Positions 7,909 through 15,998 of a DNA stretch of 64,000 nt are shown here, one piece after another. The DNA comes from Candidatus Eremiobacterota bacterium (lineage in GTDB: Bacteria > Vulcanimicrobiota > CADAWZ01 > Ess09-12), in NCBI GenBank assembly GCA_031082125.1, contig JAVHLM010000014.1, positions 1 through 64,000 of the forward strand, in the 5' to 3' direction. A program made the translations under genes and the position numbers. How positions within the stretch are numbered: position 1 is the first letter of the stretch; the number at the start of each line of letters is the position of its first letter. The notes beneath the pieces were generated by a model that was not told where the DNA came from, ran no database searches, and saw nothing but the letters and a program-made list of their open reading frames with translations.

Positions 7909-10011
7909 TTACTTTATCGTAAGACCCGACGAGTAGTTATTCTGCATCTGGGGATTCTGGGAGCCGTCGTCCACGTAGGCTTTCACCAGCGGATCGGCGT
8001 AGTTGAAGGCGTCCTGTGCGCTTATGGTGGTCGCCCCCATGGCGGCGGCGGGGCCGATGGTCGTTCCGTCACCGAGCCCCTGCATCACGTAGTAGGTGAA
8101 TACGCCGTGCTGGAGGGAGGAGCTTTCAAGGGAGAGCTCCGAACCCTGGCAGGCCGCAAGGAACACCAGGTTCGGGAGGGACTGAAGAGCTTTGGTGAAG
8201 CCGGGCCCCTTGAAATTGGGGTCAGAGCCCCTGATGGCCTTGTACCTTATCCTTGTTCCCGGGGGCAGGCCCTTGCCTATGAAGCCGCCCGAGTGGCAGC
8301 TGTCGAAGATCATGCACTTCTTGGAGCTGCTGTTCAGAGGGGTGAGCCACGTGTCAAGCTCGGTGTTGCTGATGCAGGTCGCGGCACTGTCACCGTCAAC
8401 GGGCACGATATAGTAGTTGCTTCCTGAGTTTGAGCCGTGGCCCGAGTATTGCATGAAGAACATGTCGTTTGCGCCCACCTTTCCCACAATGGTGGCGATG
8501 GCGCTCTGGATGCCGCTCTTTGTCGCCGCGGCATCGGTGAGGGTGGTGATGTCGGCTCCGCTCCAGGTGGAGCTCGAAGTGAGGCAGCTCTTCAAGCCGT
8601 TTATGTCGCTGACGCAGTAATTGAGGGGGCTGTCCGGGTAAGCATCGATGCCCACAAAGAGGGCATAGATCTTGCCGCTTGTGCTTCCGCCCACGGTGAG
8701 CGTGGCGGCGCCGCTCGACTCGCCTTGAGAGCTTGTCACCGTCACATTGTAAGTGCCTGAATTGGAATACACGTCAGAAGGCGTGGCACAGGTGATTTTT
8801 GTGCTTGTCCAGGAAATGGTGGTGCTCTGCGTGATGGGTGTCTCCGTGCCTTTCTGGAAGGAGACAGAGCCTTTCTGGCTGCCGAAGCGCACGCCGTTGA
8901 TGGTGAGAGTCGTTGCAGAGCCCTGGGAGATGGAACTGGGCGAGATGCTGGTAATGCTTGGGCCGGAGCTGCTCGTGACGGTAATGTTTTGAGCGGTGCT
9001 TGTCACACCTCCGCTTGTGTGCACCGTGACGCTTATCACTCCTGATGAGACCGCCGAGGGCACTTTGCATACCACGGCGGTCGTAGACCAGCTGCTCGTG
9101 GTGGTCTGCTGTATTGCCGTGTCGGTGCCTTTCTGGAAGGCGATATAGCCTGAGCCCTGGGTGCTTTCGAAGTTGTTGCCGGTGATGGTGATGGATGTTG
9201 AGGCGCCCTGGGTGACGGTGGAGGGGGTGATCGAGGTGATGATGGGCGAGGTGCTGCTCGCTATGGTAAGGGATGCGGCATTGCTCAGCTCACCGGTGTT
9301 TGAGCGCACATAGACGCTTATATTTCCTGTGGGGGCGGTCCCCGGGATGATGCAGACCACCTGGGTGGCGCTCCACGAGGTGACGGTGCTCTGGCTCACC
9401 GGCGTGTCGGTGCCTTTCTGGAACCTCACGTAGCCGCTGCCCTGTGAAGAGCCGAAGTTGACGCCCGTGATGGTGAGCGATGCGCCCTGCGCCGATGTCT
9501 GCGGCGAAATGCTGGTGATCTGCGGAGGGTTCGAGGATGAGGGCACCACGGTATTCGCCGCTGATGCCGTAGTGTTTGAAGAGAGATCTCCTGTTGCCGT
9601 CACTATTATCACTACGACGGTATACTGCTCACCGTACTGGAGGGCTGTAGGAACGGTGCAGGTAATCGACGTATTGCTCCATGACTTGTAAGCGGTGGCT
9701 TCCACATAGGTGCCGTCAGTTTTTACGAACCTCACGGAGCTTGAAGCTCTCACCGACTCGCTGCGCGTGTTGCCGAAGCCCACACCGCTCACGGTACAGT
9801 CATTGCCGGGGGAGATGGTCGCACCGCCCGAGCTGTTGGTGACGCCGGTCACAATGGGGCTCGGGGTGGTGGTGGAAGTCGATGAAGTGGGGCCGTAATA
9901 GGGATAGGAATTGTTGCCCTTGTTGTAGTCTCCCCCGCAGCCTGCCACGAGGCCGGCGAGCAGCAGAATCACCACGAGGGCCGGGAGCAGAGTGCTCTTA
10001 GTGTTCTTCAT
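7909..10011 (-). CDS. Caspase-domain (peptidase C14) lipoprotein 2 with four TIG repeats
   Basis: Begins with a lipoprotein signal (L-V-A-G-C, Cys25) after a strong AGGAGG site. Four IPT/TIG domains span about residues 52-440, and a caspase domain spans about 445-700. His525 lies in Q-Y-S-G-H-G and Cys572 in D-S-C-H-S-G-G. The ends of the TIG domains share repeated wording such as F-Q-K-G-T-D/E-T-P, showing internal duplication. It is a close paralogue of the gene at 4639 with one more TIG domain. The calcium-loop position reads G-A-T-T-I-S-A-Q-D and has lost most ligands. It lies 62 bases downstream of caspase lipoprotein 3, so the two may be co-transcribed, with a possible attenuating hairpin between them. 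Surface or periplasmic cysteine peptidase; target unknown. Confidence 0.9.
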   Translation of the reverse strand: MKNTKSTLLPALVVILLLAGLVAGCGGDYNKGNNSYPYYGPTSSTSTTTPSPIVTGVTNSSGGATISPGNDCTVSGVGFGNTRSESVRASSSVRFVKTDGTYVEATAYKSWSNTSITCTVPTALQYGEQYTVVVIIVTATGDLSSNTTASAANTVVPSSSNPPQITSISPQTSAQGASLTITGVNFGSSQGSGYVRFQKGTDTPVSQSTVTSWSATQVVCIIPGTAPTGNISVYVRSNTGELSNAASLTIASSTSPIITSITPSTVTQGASTSITITGNNFESTQGSGYIAFQKGTDTAIQQTTTSSWSTTAVVCKVPSAVSSGVISVTVHTSGGVTSTAQNITVTSSSGPSITSISPSSISQGSATTLTINGVRFGSQKGSVSFQKGTETPITQSTTISWTSTKITCATPSDVYSNSGTYNVTVTSSQGESSGAATLTVGGSTSGKIYALFVGIDAYPDSPLNYCVSDINGLKSCLTSSSTWSGADITTLTDAAATKSGIQSAIATIVGKVGANDMFFMQYSGHGSNSGSNYYIVPVDGDSAATCISNTELDTWLTPLNSSSKKCMIFDSCHSGGFIGKGLPPGTRIRYKAIRGSDPNFKGPGFTKALQSLPNLVFLAACQGSELSLESSSLQHGVFTYYVMQGLGDGTTIGPAAAMGATTISAQDAFNYADPLVKAYVDDGSQNPQMQNNYSSGLTIK

Positions 10012-10027
10012 AAGCTTTTCCTCCTTT

Positions 10028-10066
10028 TTGTTATAAGCGGGAGAGGCTAGCTTCCCCTCCCGCAGG
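10028..10066 (-). other. Inverted repeat between caspase genes 3 and 2
   Basis: GCGGGAG and CTCCCGC arms enclose about 13 bases that contain the self-complementary GCTAGC. No T-tract follows on the minus strand, so it is more likely a processing or attenuating hairpin than a full terminator. Confidence 0.4.
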
Positions 10067-10073
10067 TGTTTTG

Positions 10074-12377
10074 CTATTGTTTTATCTCGAGTTCCCCGCT
10101 GTAGTTGTTCTGCAGCACGGGGTTCTGATCCGGGTTGTATACCGTGGTGAGGGGCGACGAATAATTGAATAGCTCGCTGGCCGATATGGTGCCGTCCTTG
10201 TTGGAGTCGGCAGAGCCAATGGTGCTGCCGCTCCCGAGTCCCTGGATGAGGTAATAGGTGAAAGCACCGTGGCCGAGGCTCGGACTCTCGACGGAGAGCT
10301 CACTTCCTTTGCAGGCTCCCATGAATACCAGGTTTGAGAGCTGCTCAAGAGCTTTTGCAAAGTCTGTGCCTGAGAAGCGCTCCTGCGACTTAGCCATTCT
10401 CATGAAGCGCACCTTGTCACCTTTTGCCTTGTTGACAAAGCCGCCGGAGTTGCAGGAGTCAAAGATGATGCACTTGTTGCCTGACACGCTGCTCAGGGCA
10501 GTCTGCAGCTCGTTTGCCCCGATACAGCCGCTGTAACTGGAGGCGTCAGTGGGGACGATGTAGGACTGGCTTCCGTCATTTGTGCCGTGGCCTGAGTAAT
10601 AGAAGAAGAAGAGGCTGCCTGAGCCTGCCTGGGCGCCCAGTGACGAGATTTTGCTCATTATGGCCGTCTTGGTGGCATCGTAATCGGTGAGGGTCTCGAC
10701 GGTGGCACCGTTCCAGAGGGAGCTCTGGGTGAGGGATTCCTTCATCCCGTTCACGTCGTTCACGCACTCCCCGAGATCATTACTGGGGTCAGTGTATTTA
10801 TTGATGCCCACGAAGAGGGCATAGATGCCGCCGCTTCCGGAGGGGCCGCCCACGATGGTGTGGGGGCCCGTGGTGGTCTCAGAGAAATAAAGGGCCATCT
10901 TGCCCATGGTGCTGCTCACCGCCGAGTAGGTGGTGGCGCTCACGTCATAGGCGGTGACCTGTACATATACCTTGCTCTTGTTGGTAAAGACGGCGGGGAT
11001 GGTGCATGACGTGGCCTGGGAGAGCTGATCCTTCCCGGTGGCGACAAACTCCTGGGGTTTATTTATGGGGGAGACCATCTCGGGATCGACGTTGCACCAG
11101 CGGGCCTGATGGGTGGTCTCGGTGCTTCCCGGCGTGGTCGTCCCTTCGGTGATGGCCATGATTTTATAGCGGTAGTTACTTCCGAGGCTTGTCCAGCTCA
11201 CGCTGATAGTGCCGTCGTTATTTACCGTGCTCGTCACCTCGAGTGCCGAAGGGATCCCCTGGGAGGCGGTGATTGGTGCGTCGCCGAGGGGAGAGGTGAT
11301 GGTGTAGGAGCCTGTGGCCGGTGAAGGGTTCATCCCTGACTTGACCTGGTAGCTCTCTTCCGTGGTGGTTTTCGAGCCGTATGAGCCGACGATGGGATAA
11401 CCATAGTAAGTTCTTCCCACGATTGTACTATAGCCGGCATAGGCATTCACCGCGAGGTTCTCCGTCGTTCCGCCCGGGAGAGCCACCGTGTAGGTTCCCG
11501 ACGGTATGCCTGTTGAAGTGTGGGGATAGACAAGGGCATAGACACCCTGGCTTGTCGTCGAGAACTTGGTTGCATAGAATCCCAGCACTGACGTGGCCTG
11601 GAGGGTCGTGGCCGTGTCGATGGTGGCGCTCACCTCGTCGCTTGCAGCCCCGCAGTAAAGATTATTCGCCAGGCTTGTATAGACATAGAGCCTGTAATAA
11701 TAAGTACCCGCGTTGCCGGGGGTGTCGGTGAAGCCCGTCGTTCCCTGGGTCGTGATGGTCGTCACCAGGTTTGCATCAATGCCTGTCGCGCCCTTGGTGG
11801 TGCTGCGGTAGATCCGGTAGCATGAGAAACCGGGCTCCGATGAGGCATTCCACGAAAGGGCCACGGAGGTTGCCTTTGTACCCCTCGCCGAGGCGGTGCA
11901 GGTGACAGGCTGGGGAATGGTCATTGTCGTGGTGCCGGCGCCTGAAGGCTTGGAGAATACCCTCACGGGATTGATGCTGGTGGGGGTGAAAGCGACGTTC
12001 ACCGTGCCGAGGCTCTGGGATCCGCCGCAGGTGCCGCCCGAGATGTTCACATTGTAAGGGACAAGGGTATAAAGGGTCGCCGTGAAATCTCCCTGTGAGT
12101 TGGTGCGGGCGGTGGTGGTCCATGAGTTGCCGTTGGCATCAACGAAAGTTCTTGCGATAGTGACCGTGGCATTTGACACGGGGACGCCATTCTCGCCCTG
12201 CACCCTTCCGTAAAGTGTCGTAGTGATGTCACCGCCGCCTCCTCCCTCGTCAACGGTGTAGGCAGTGGCATTGAAGGGGCTTCCGCTCCCGTAGCTGCTG
12301 CATCCGTTGATTACGAGTCCGATGGCAAGCAGGCAGAGAAGGGGAGCCAGGAGGCTCAATAACGTTCTTTTTCTCAT
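10074..12377 (-). CDS. Caspase-domain (peptidase C14) lipoprotein 3 with FN3-like domains and a calcium loop
   Basis: The start at 12377 follows AAGGAGCACAGT and opens a lipoprotein signal (V-I-N-G-C, Cys26). An upstream in-frame extension to 12608 would bury this signal and is rejected. Next come a carboxypeptidase-regulatory-like beta domain (about residues 45-150), a fibronectin-III-like domain (about 155-255) and further beta-rich sequence. The C-terminal caspase domain carries Y-Y-S-G-H-G and D-S-C-N-S-G-G. Near the end, about residues 724-735, D-S-N-K-D-G-T-I-S-A-S-E is a textbook EF-hand loop. The paralogues at 4639 and 7909 have lost it. This suggests calcium-dependent activation, as known for some metacaspases. 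Its N-terminal domains differ wholly from the TIG arrays of the other two. Confidence 0.9.
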   Translation of the reverse strand: MRKRTLLSLLAPLLCLLAIGLVINGCSSYGSGSPFNATAYTVDEGGGGGDITTTLYGRVQGENGVPVSNATVTIARTFVDANGNSWTTTARTNSQGDFTATLYTLVPYNVNISGGTCGGSQSLGTVNVAFTPTSINPVRVFSKPSGAGTTTMTIPQPVTCTASARGTKATSVALSWNASSEPGFSCYRIYRSTTKGATGIDANLVTTITTQGTTGFTDTPGNAGTYYYRLYVYTSLANNLYCGAASDEVSATIDTATTLQATSVLGFYATKFSTTSQGVYALVYPHTSTGIPSGTYTVALPGGTTENLAVNAYAGYSTIVGRTYYGYPIVGSYGSKTTTEESYQVKSGMNPSPATGSYTITSPLGDAPITASQGIPSALEVTSTVNNDGTISVSWTSLGSNYRYKIMAITEGTTTPGSTETTHQARWCNVDPEMVSPINKPQEFVATGKDQLSQATSCTIPAVFTNKSKVYVQVTAYDVSATTYSAVSSTMGKMALYFSETTTGPHTIVGGPSGSGGIYALFVGINKYTDPSNDLGECVNDVNGMKESLTQSSLWNGATVETLTDYDATKTAIMSKISSLGAQAGSGSLFFFYYSGHGTNDGSQSYIVPTDASSYSGCIGANELQTALSSVSGNKCIIFDSCNSGGFVNKAKGDKVRFMRMAKSQERFSGTDFAKALEQLSNLVFMGACKGSELSVESPSLGHGAFTYYLIQGLGSGSTIGSADSNKDGTISASELFNYSSPLTTVYNPDQNPVLQNNYSGELEIKQ

Positions 12378-12638
12378 ACTGTGCTCCTTTCTTGTCCTTT
12401 TACAGGTATCGTTCTCACGTGATGAGAGGAAAGACTCCCCTGGTATCTGTGAAATGGCAGATTTTATTCCAGAGAGGTCTTGAGAAGAATTCTTGGAAAC
12501 CATGAAAAATCCTCTCCATGGGTGCCCTTTCATGACAAAATCATGGGGGTCATTCCCATGGCTTTCGAGGAGGATACGAAGGATAAAGGAGTTCTGTCGC
12601 GAATTCATTCTGGCGGATACTTACGGGGTGGTGATGGT

Positions 12639-13391
12639 ATGGATTTTCTTTCCAAGATTACCGGGAAGCTTCCAGAACAGAAGATCAAAGAGAAGAGGTT
12701 CGTAGACCGTCGGCACTGCTCCATTGATGTCACCCTCCTGAAGGACGGGAAGGAACGTATTCCCGCGGTGATAAAGGATATTGCCGTGTACGGCCTTGGC
12801 ATGGAGTGCTCAAAGCCTTTCAGGAAGGATGAGCAGGTTGATATCATAGTGCCCAAGGACAAGGGGGTCTTCAGCAAGTTCAGGTTCAGCCAGGACACGG
12901 TGAAGGCTAGAGTGGTCTGGACGCGGAAAAAGAAAAATGTTGAAATCTACGCGGCAGGGGTGAGGTTCGCCGATTCAAGGATCAATCTGAGGGATTCCTG
13001 GGTCTTCGGCCTCCTGGGCCTCTACGGGTTCCAGGTGAAATACTCGGAGCAGCGCAGAAAGGTAATCCGCTACCCCACGTCCATCAAAGTGAAGTACATT
13101 GAGCCCCGGGGCTATTACAACGGATGGGGGACCTTGGTGGACCTCTCGCTGGGAGGCCTCTCAATGCTCACCCATGAGGAGATACAGAAGCAGGTGGTCC
13201 TTGATTTCGAGCTGGGACCTTCCCATAAGCTTCCCATTCTTTACCTGAGGGGGACGATCACCTGGAACGGCTACTCAAAGAGGGACAAGACGCCTATTGA
13301 AGGCGTTGAGTTCGTGAAGCTCAACGCTGCCCAGGAGAAGCTCCTCCATAAGTATATGATGGACATCGTGGAGGAGCTTGCCCAGAAATGA
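12639..13391 (+). CDS. Tandem PilZ-domain protein
   Basis: Two beta-rich PilZ-like modules are visible. The second, about residues 145-245, has R-K-V-I-R and D-L-S-L-G-G, matching the RxxxR...[DN]xSxxG signature for cyclic-di-GMP binding. The first, about 25-120, has a degenerate pair (R-R-H-C-S and D-I-A-V-Y-G-L-G) and may be structural, like YcgR-N domains. The ATG at 12639 is chosen as the start of the conserved region; the binding site is weak (GGGGTGGTGAT), and in-frame ATGs upstream at 12558 and 12480 remain possible. It precedes the epimerase gene by 27 bases and is probably co-transcribed, linking second-messenger sensing to polysaccharide synthesis. No membrane segment is seen. Confidence 0.8.
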   Translation: MDFLSKITGKLPEQKIKEKRFVDRRHCSIDVTLLKDGKERIPAVIKDIAVYGLGMECSKPFRKDEQVDIIVPKDKGVFSKFRFSQDTVKARVVWTRKKKNVEIYAAGVRFADSRINLRDSWVFGLLGLYGFQVKYSEQRRKVIRYPTSIKVKYIEPRGYYNGWGTLVDLSLGGLSMLTHEEIQKQVVLDFELGPSHKLPILYLRGTITWNGYSKRDKTPIEGVEFVKLNAAQEKLLHKYMMDIVEELAQK

Positions 13392-13418
13392 GCCCGCCGC
13401 GGGCCGGAAAGAAGAACT

Positions 13419-14366
13419 ATGGCACTATATCTTGTCACCGGCGGGGCCGGCTTCATAGGCTCCAATATCGTGGAGCACCTTGTCTCTGCCGGTGAGAAGG
13501 TAAGGGTGCTTGACAATTTCTCCAATGGCAGGGAAGAGAACCTGGCGCACCTTCGCGGGAAGATTGAGCTTACAAGGGGAGACATCCGCGACCGGGCGGC
13601 AGTGAGTAAAGTCCTGGAAGGCGCCGATTTCGTGCTCCACCAGGCAGCATTGGGCTCTGTGCCACGCTCCATAGCCGATCCTCTTGAAACCAACAGCGCG
13701 AATGTGGACGGTACCCTCCTGATGCTCCACGAGAGCGCCCGGGTCGGTGTGAAGCGCTTTGTCTATGCCTCGTCGTCGTCGGTCTACGGGAGTGCCACGG
13801 GGCTCCCCAAGAGGGAGGACATGGCGTGCCAGCCCATATCTCCCTACGGAGTCTCCAAGTATGTGGGAGAGCTCTACTGCAGGATCTTTCACCAGGTGTA
13901 CGGGGTTGAGACGGTGATTCTCCGTTACTTCAATGTCTTCGGGAGGCGCCAGGATCCCATGTCCCAGTATGCCGCCGTCATTCCGCGCTTCATCACGGCT
14001 CTTTGTGAGGGTCAATCGCCCGTTATCTACGGTGACGGAACGCAGACCCGTGATTTTACCTTCGTGGATAACGTGGTGCAGGCGAACCTCAAGGCATGTA
14101 CCCCGGGGTTTGCCTCTTTCGGCGATCCCCTCAATATTGCCTGTGGCGGTGGCCATACCCTTCTTGAGCTTTACGACCGCATCTCCTGCCTGCTGGGAAG
14201 AGAGATTCCCCCCTCTTTCCAGGCCATGCGCTCAGGGGAAGTGATGCACAGCTTCGCCGACATCTCCAAGGCCCGGAGCCTCCTTGGCTATGAACCTTCC
14301 GTCGATTTTAAGACCGGGCTGGAATACACGGTGGCCTGGTACCGGCAGGCCGCGCCTCTTTCTTAA
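13419..14366 (+). CDS. NAD-dependent UDP-sugar 4-epimerase (WbpP/TviC-like)
   Basis: A 315-residue extended short-chain dehydrogenase/reductase. It has the G-G-A-G-F-I-G-S nucleotide-binding motif at residue 8, a catalytic S-S-S triad region with Y-G-V-S-K, and the C-terminal substrate region. The wording H-Q-A-A-L-G-S-V-P-R-S is characteristic of the WbpP/TviC/Gne branch, which epimerises UDP-GlcNAc or UDP-GlcNAcA at C4. I infer an N-acetylated UDP-hexosamine substrate rather than UDP-glucose. The gene follows the PilZ gene by 27 bases and overlaps the convergent sugar transferase gene by 4 bases. It fits the surface-glycan region. Confidence 0.9.
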   Translation: MALYLVTGGAGFIGSNIVEHLVSAGEKVRVLDNFSNGREENLAHLRGKIELTRGDIRDRAAVSKVLEGADFVLHQAALGSVPRSIADPLETNSANVDGTLLMLHESARVGVKRFVYASSSSVYGSATGLPKREDMACQPISPYGVSKYVGELYCRIFHQVYGVETVILRYFNVFGRRQDPMSQYAAVIPRFITALCEGQSPVIYGDGTQTRDFTFVDNVVQANLKACTPGFASFGDPLNIACGGGHTLLELYDRISCLLGREIPPSFQAMRSGEVMHSFADISKARSLLGYEPSVDFKTGLEYTVAWYRQAAPLS

Positions 14367-15844
14367 TAAGCCCCTTTCCTCGAGAGGACGATGAAGACCG
14401 TCCTTACCAGGATCACCAGGTCCATCCAGAGCGACCAGTTTCTCACGTAATAGATGTCCATTTTGCAGCGGTCCTCAAAGGAGAGCTCATTGCGGCCGCT
14501 TACCTGCCAGAGGCCCGTTATCCCCGGCTTGGCCACCAGGATGGTCTTTTCCATGCGGTTCATCTTTCTTATCTCAGAGGGGAGATAGGGGCGGGGGCCT
14601 ACAAGGCTCATGTCGCCTCTGAGCACGTTCAATACCTGGGGGAATTCATCGACGCTCGTCTTGCGCAGCCACCTGCCCACGGCGGTGACGCGGGGATCAC
14701 CGGACCTGAGCTTTGCAAATTTCTCCCACTCCCCGCGCTTTTCAGGGTGCTCGTCAAAGTATTTCTGAAGCCTCTCGGGCCCGTCGATGTACATGGTCCT
14801 GAACTTGAAGCAGGGGAACCTTCCCTTCCTGTCCCGCTGCCCCAGGCGCTTCTGGATGAAGAGCACGGGGCCGGGGCTGTCGAGCTTTATGGCCAGGGCG
14901 ATGAGAAGGAAGAAAGGGGCCCCGGCAATGAGCACCACCGTGGAGAGCACAAGGTCTATCGTTCTCTTGATGAAAATGTTCCAGGGCTTCTTCAGGTTGA
15001 TGTTGATGTTGATCATCAGGAACTCGCTGATGGACTCTATCTCGGCGCCTATGGTGGCCACGCCGAAGAAGTCGGGGATGATCTTGATGCTTTCCACGTA
15101 GTTTTCGCAGAGCTCCACGATCTCTATCAGCCTCTCCCTCGAGAGGGCGGGCATGGCGATGATGACGTCGAGGGCCGTGGTGTCCTTGAGGGTCTCCTTG
15201 ATATCGCTGGTTTTTCCCAGCACCCTGATTCCCTCGATGAGGGCTCCCGCCTTTTCAGGGTCGTCATCGAGAAATCCCATGACCTGGTAGCCAAGGAACT
15301 TATCCTTCCTGAGGCTCTTCGCCACAAGGCCGCCGGTCTTCGCGGCGCCCAGGACCAGCACCCGCTTCTTCCAGAGCCCCCCGTCAAAGGAGACCGTCTT
15401 TGTGGCATACCTGAGGGCAGGGATGAAGAGTGCTGCAAAGACGATTGAGAATACGAAGACCACGCGGGATATTATCCCGGTGAGGTGCACAAGGGTGATA
15501 AGGGCGAGGGTGAAGACCATATAGAGGATAAGGGCCTTGAAGATATGCTTCAGCTCAAGCTGGAAGGGCCTCCGTTTAAAATAAAGGCCTTCCATGAAGA
15601 AAAATATTGAGAGAGGGGCAATGAGCCACCAGAGGGGCGCGTAGTCATAGAGTGAGAAGCTGTACACGGGCGCCCGGCTGAAATTCTGCGGGATGACGTG
15701 GATACGGAGGTGATGGGCCAGCAGGAATGAGAGCAGAAAGGCGCCGCTGTCGGCAATGAGAAGGATCACGACCATGAGGATCTTGCGGAAGAGGTTGTTT
15801 ACCTTTATCCATTCGAGCGTTCTCCTGAGCGAAAAGGTATTCAT
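14363..15844 (-). CDS. Polyprenyl-phosphate sugar-1-phosphate transferase (WcaJ/WbaP-type)
   Basis: The N-terminal half has about four to five membrane segments followed by a CoA-binding-like/Rossmann region ([11 protein letters not shown]). The C-terminal half is the bacterial sugar transferase domain, from R-T-I-D-L-V-L-S through [26 protein letters not shown] and [13 protein letters not shown]. It loads the first sugar-1-phosphate onto undecaprenyl phosphate on the inner face of the membrane, starting exopolysaccharide or O-antigen repeat units. The ATG at 15844 is preferred over an upstream TTG at 15862. It converges on the epimerase gene with a 4-base overlap. Confidence 0.92.
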   Translation of the reverse strand: MNTFSLRRTLEWIKVNNLFRKILMVVILLIADSGAFLLSFLLAHHLRIHVIPQNFSRAPVYSFSLYDYAPLWWLIAPLSIFFFMEGLYFKRRPFQLELKHIFKALILYMVFTLALITLVHLTGIISRVVFVFSIVFAALFIPALRYATKTVSFDGGLWKKRVLVLGAAKTGGLVAKSLRKDKFLGYQVMGFLDDDPEKAGALIEGIRVLGKTSDIKETLKDTTALDVIIAMPALSRERLIEIVELCENYVESIKIIPDFFGVATIGAEIESISEFLMINININLKKPWNIFIKRTIDLVLSTVVLIAGAPFFLLIALAIKLDSPGPVLFIQKRLGQRDRKGRFPCFKFRTMYIDGPERLQKYFDEHPEKRGEWEKFAKLRSGDPRVTAVGRWLRKTSVDEFPQVLNVLRGDMSLVGPRPYLPSEIRKMNRMEKTILVAKPGITGLWQVSGRNELSFEDRCKMDIYYVRNWSLWMDLVILVRTVFIVLSRKGAY

Positions 15845-15998
15845 CTCCCACCTGCGGGGCAAATCGGTTTCTTGCGCCGCTCGCCTCTCGAGTCCCGGCC
15901 TTCCCTGCTTCTACGGCTTTCATGAAATTACCTTCATTGAGGTCTCATTAAGAGGGAAATAGGTGGAGGCTGGTAAATATCAGTGACAGGAAGCAAAG

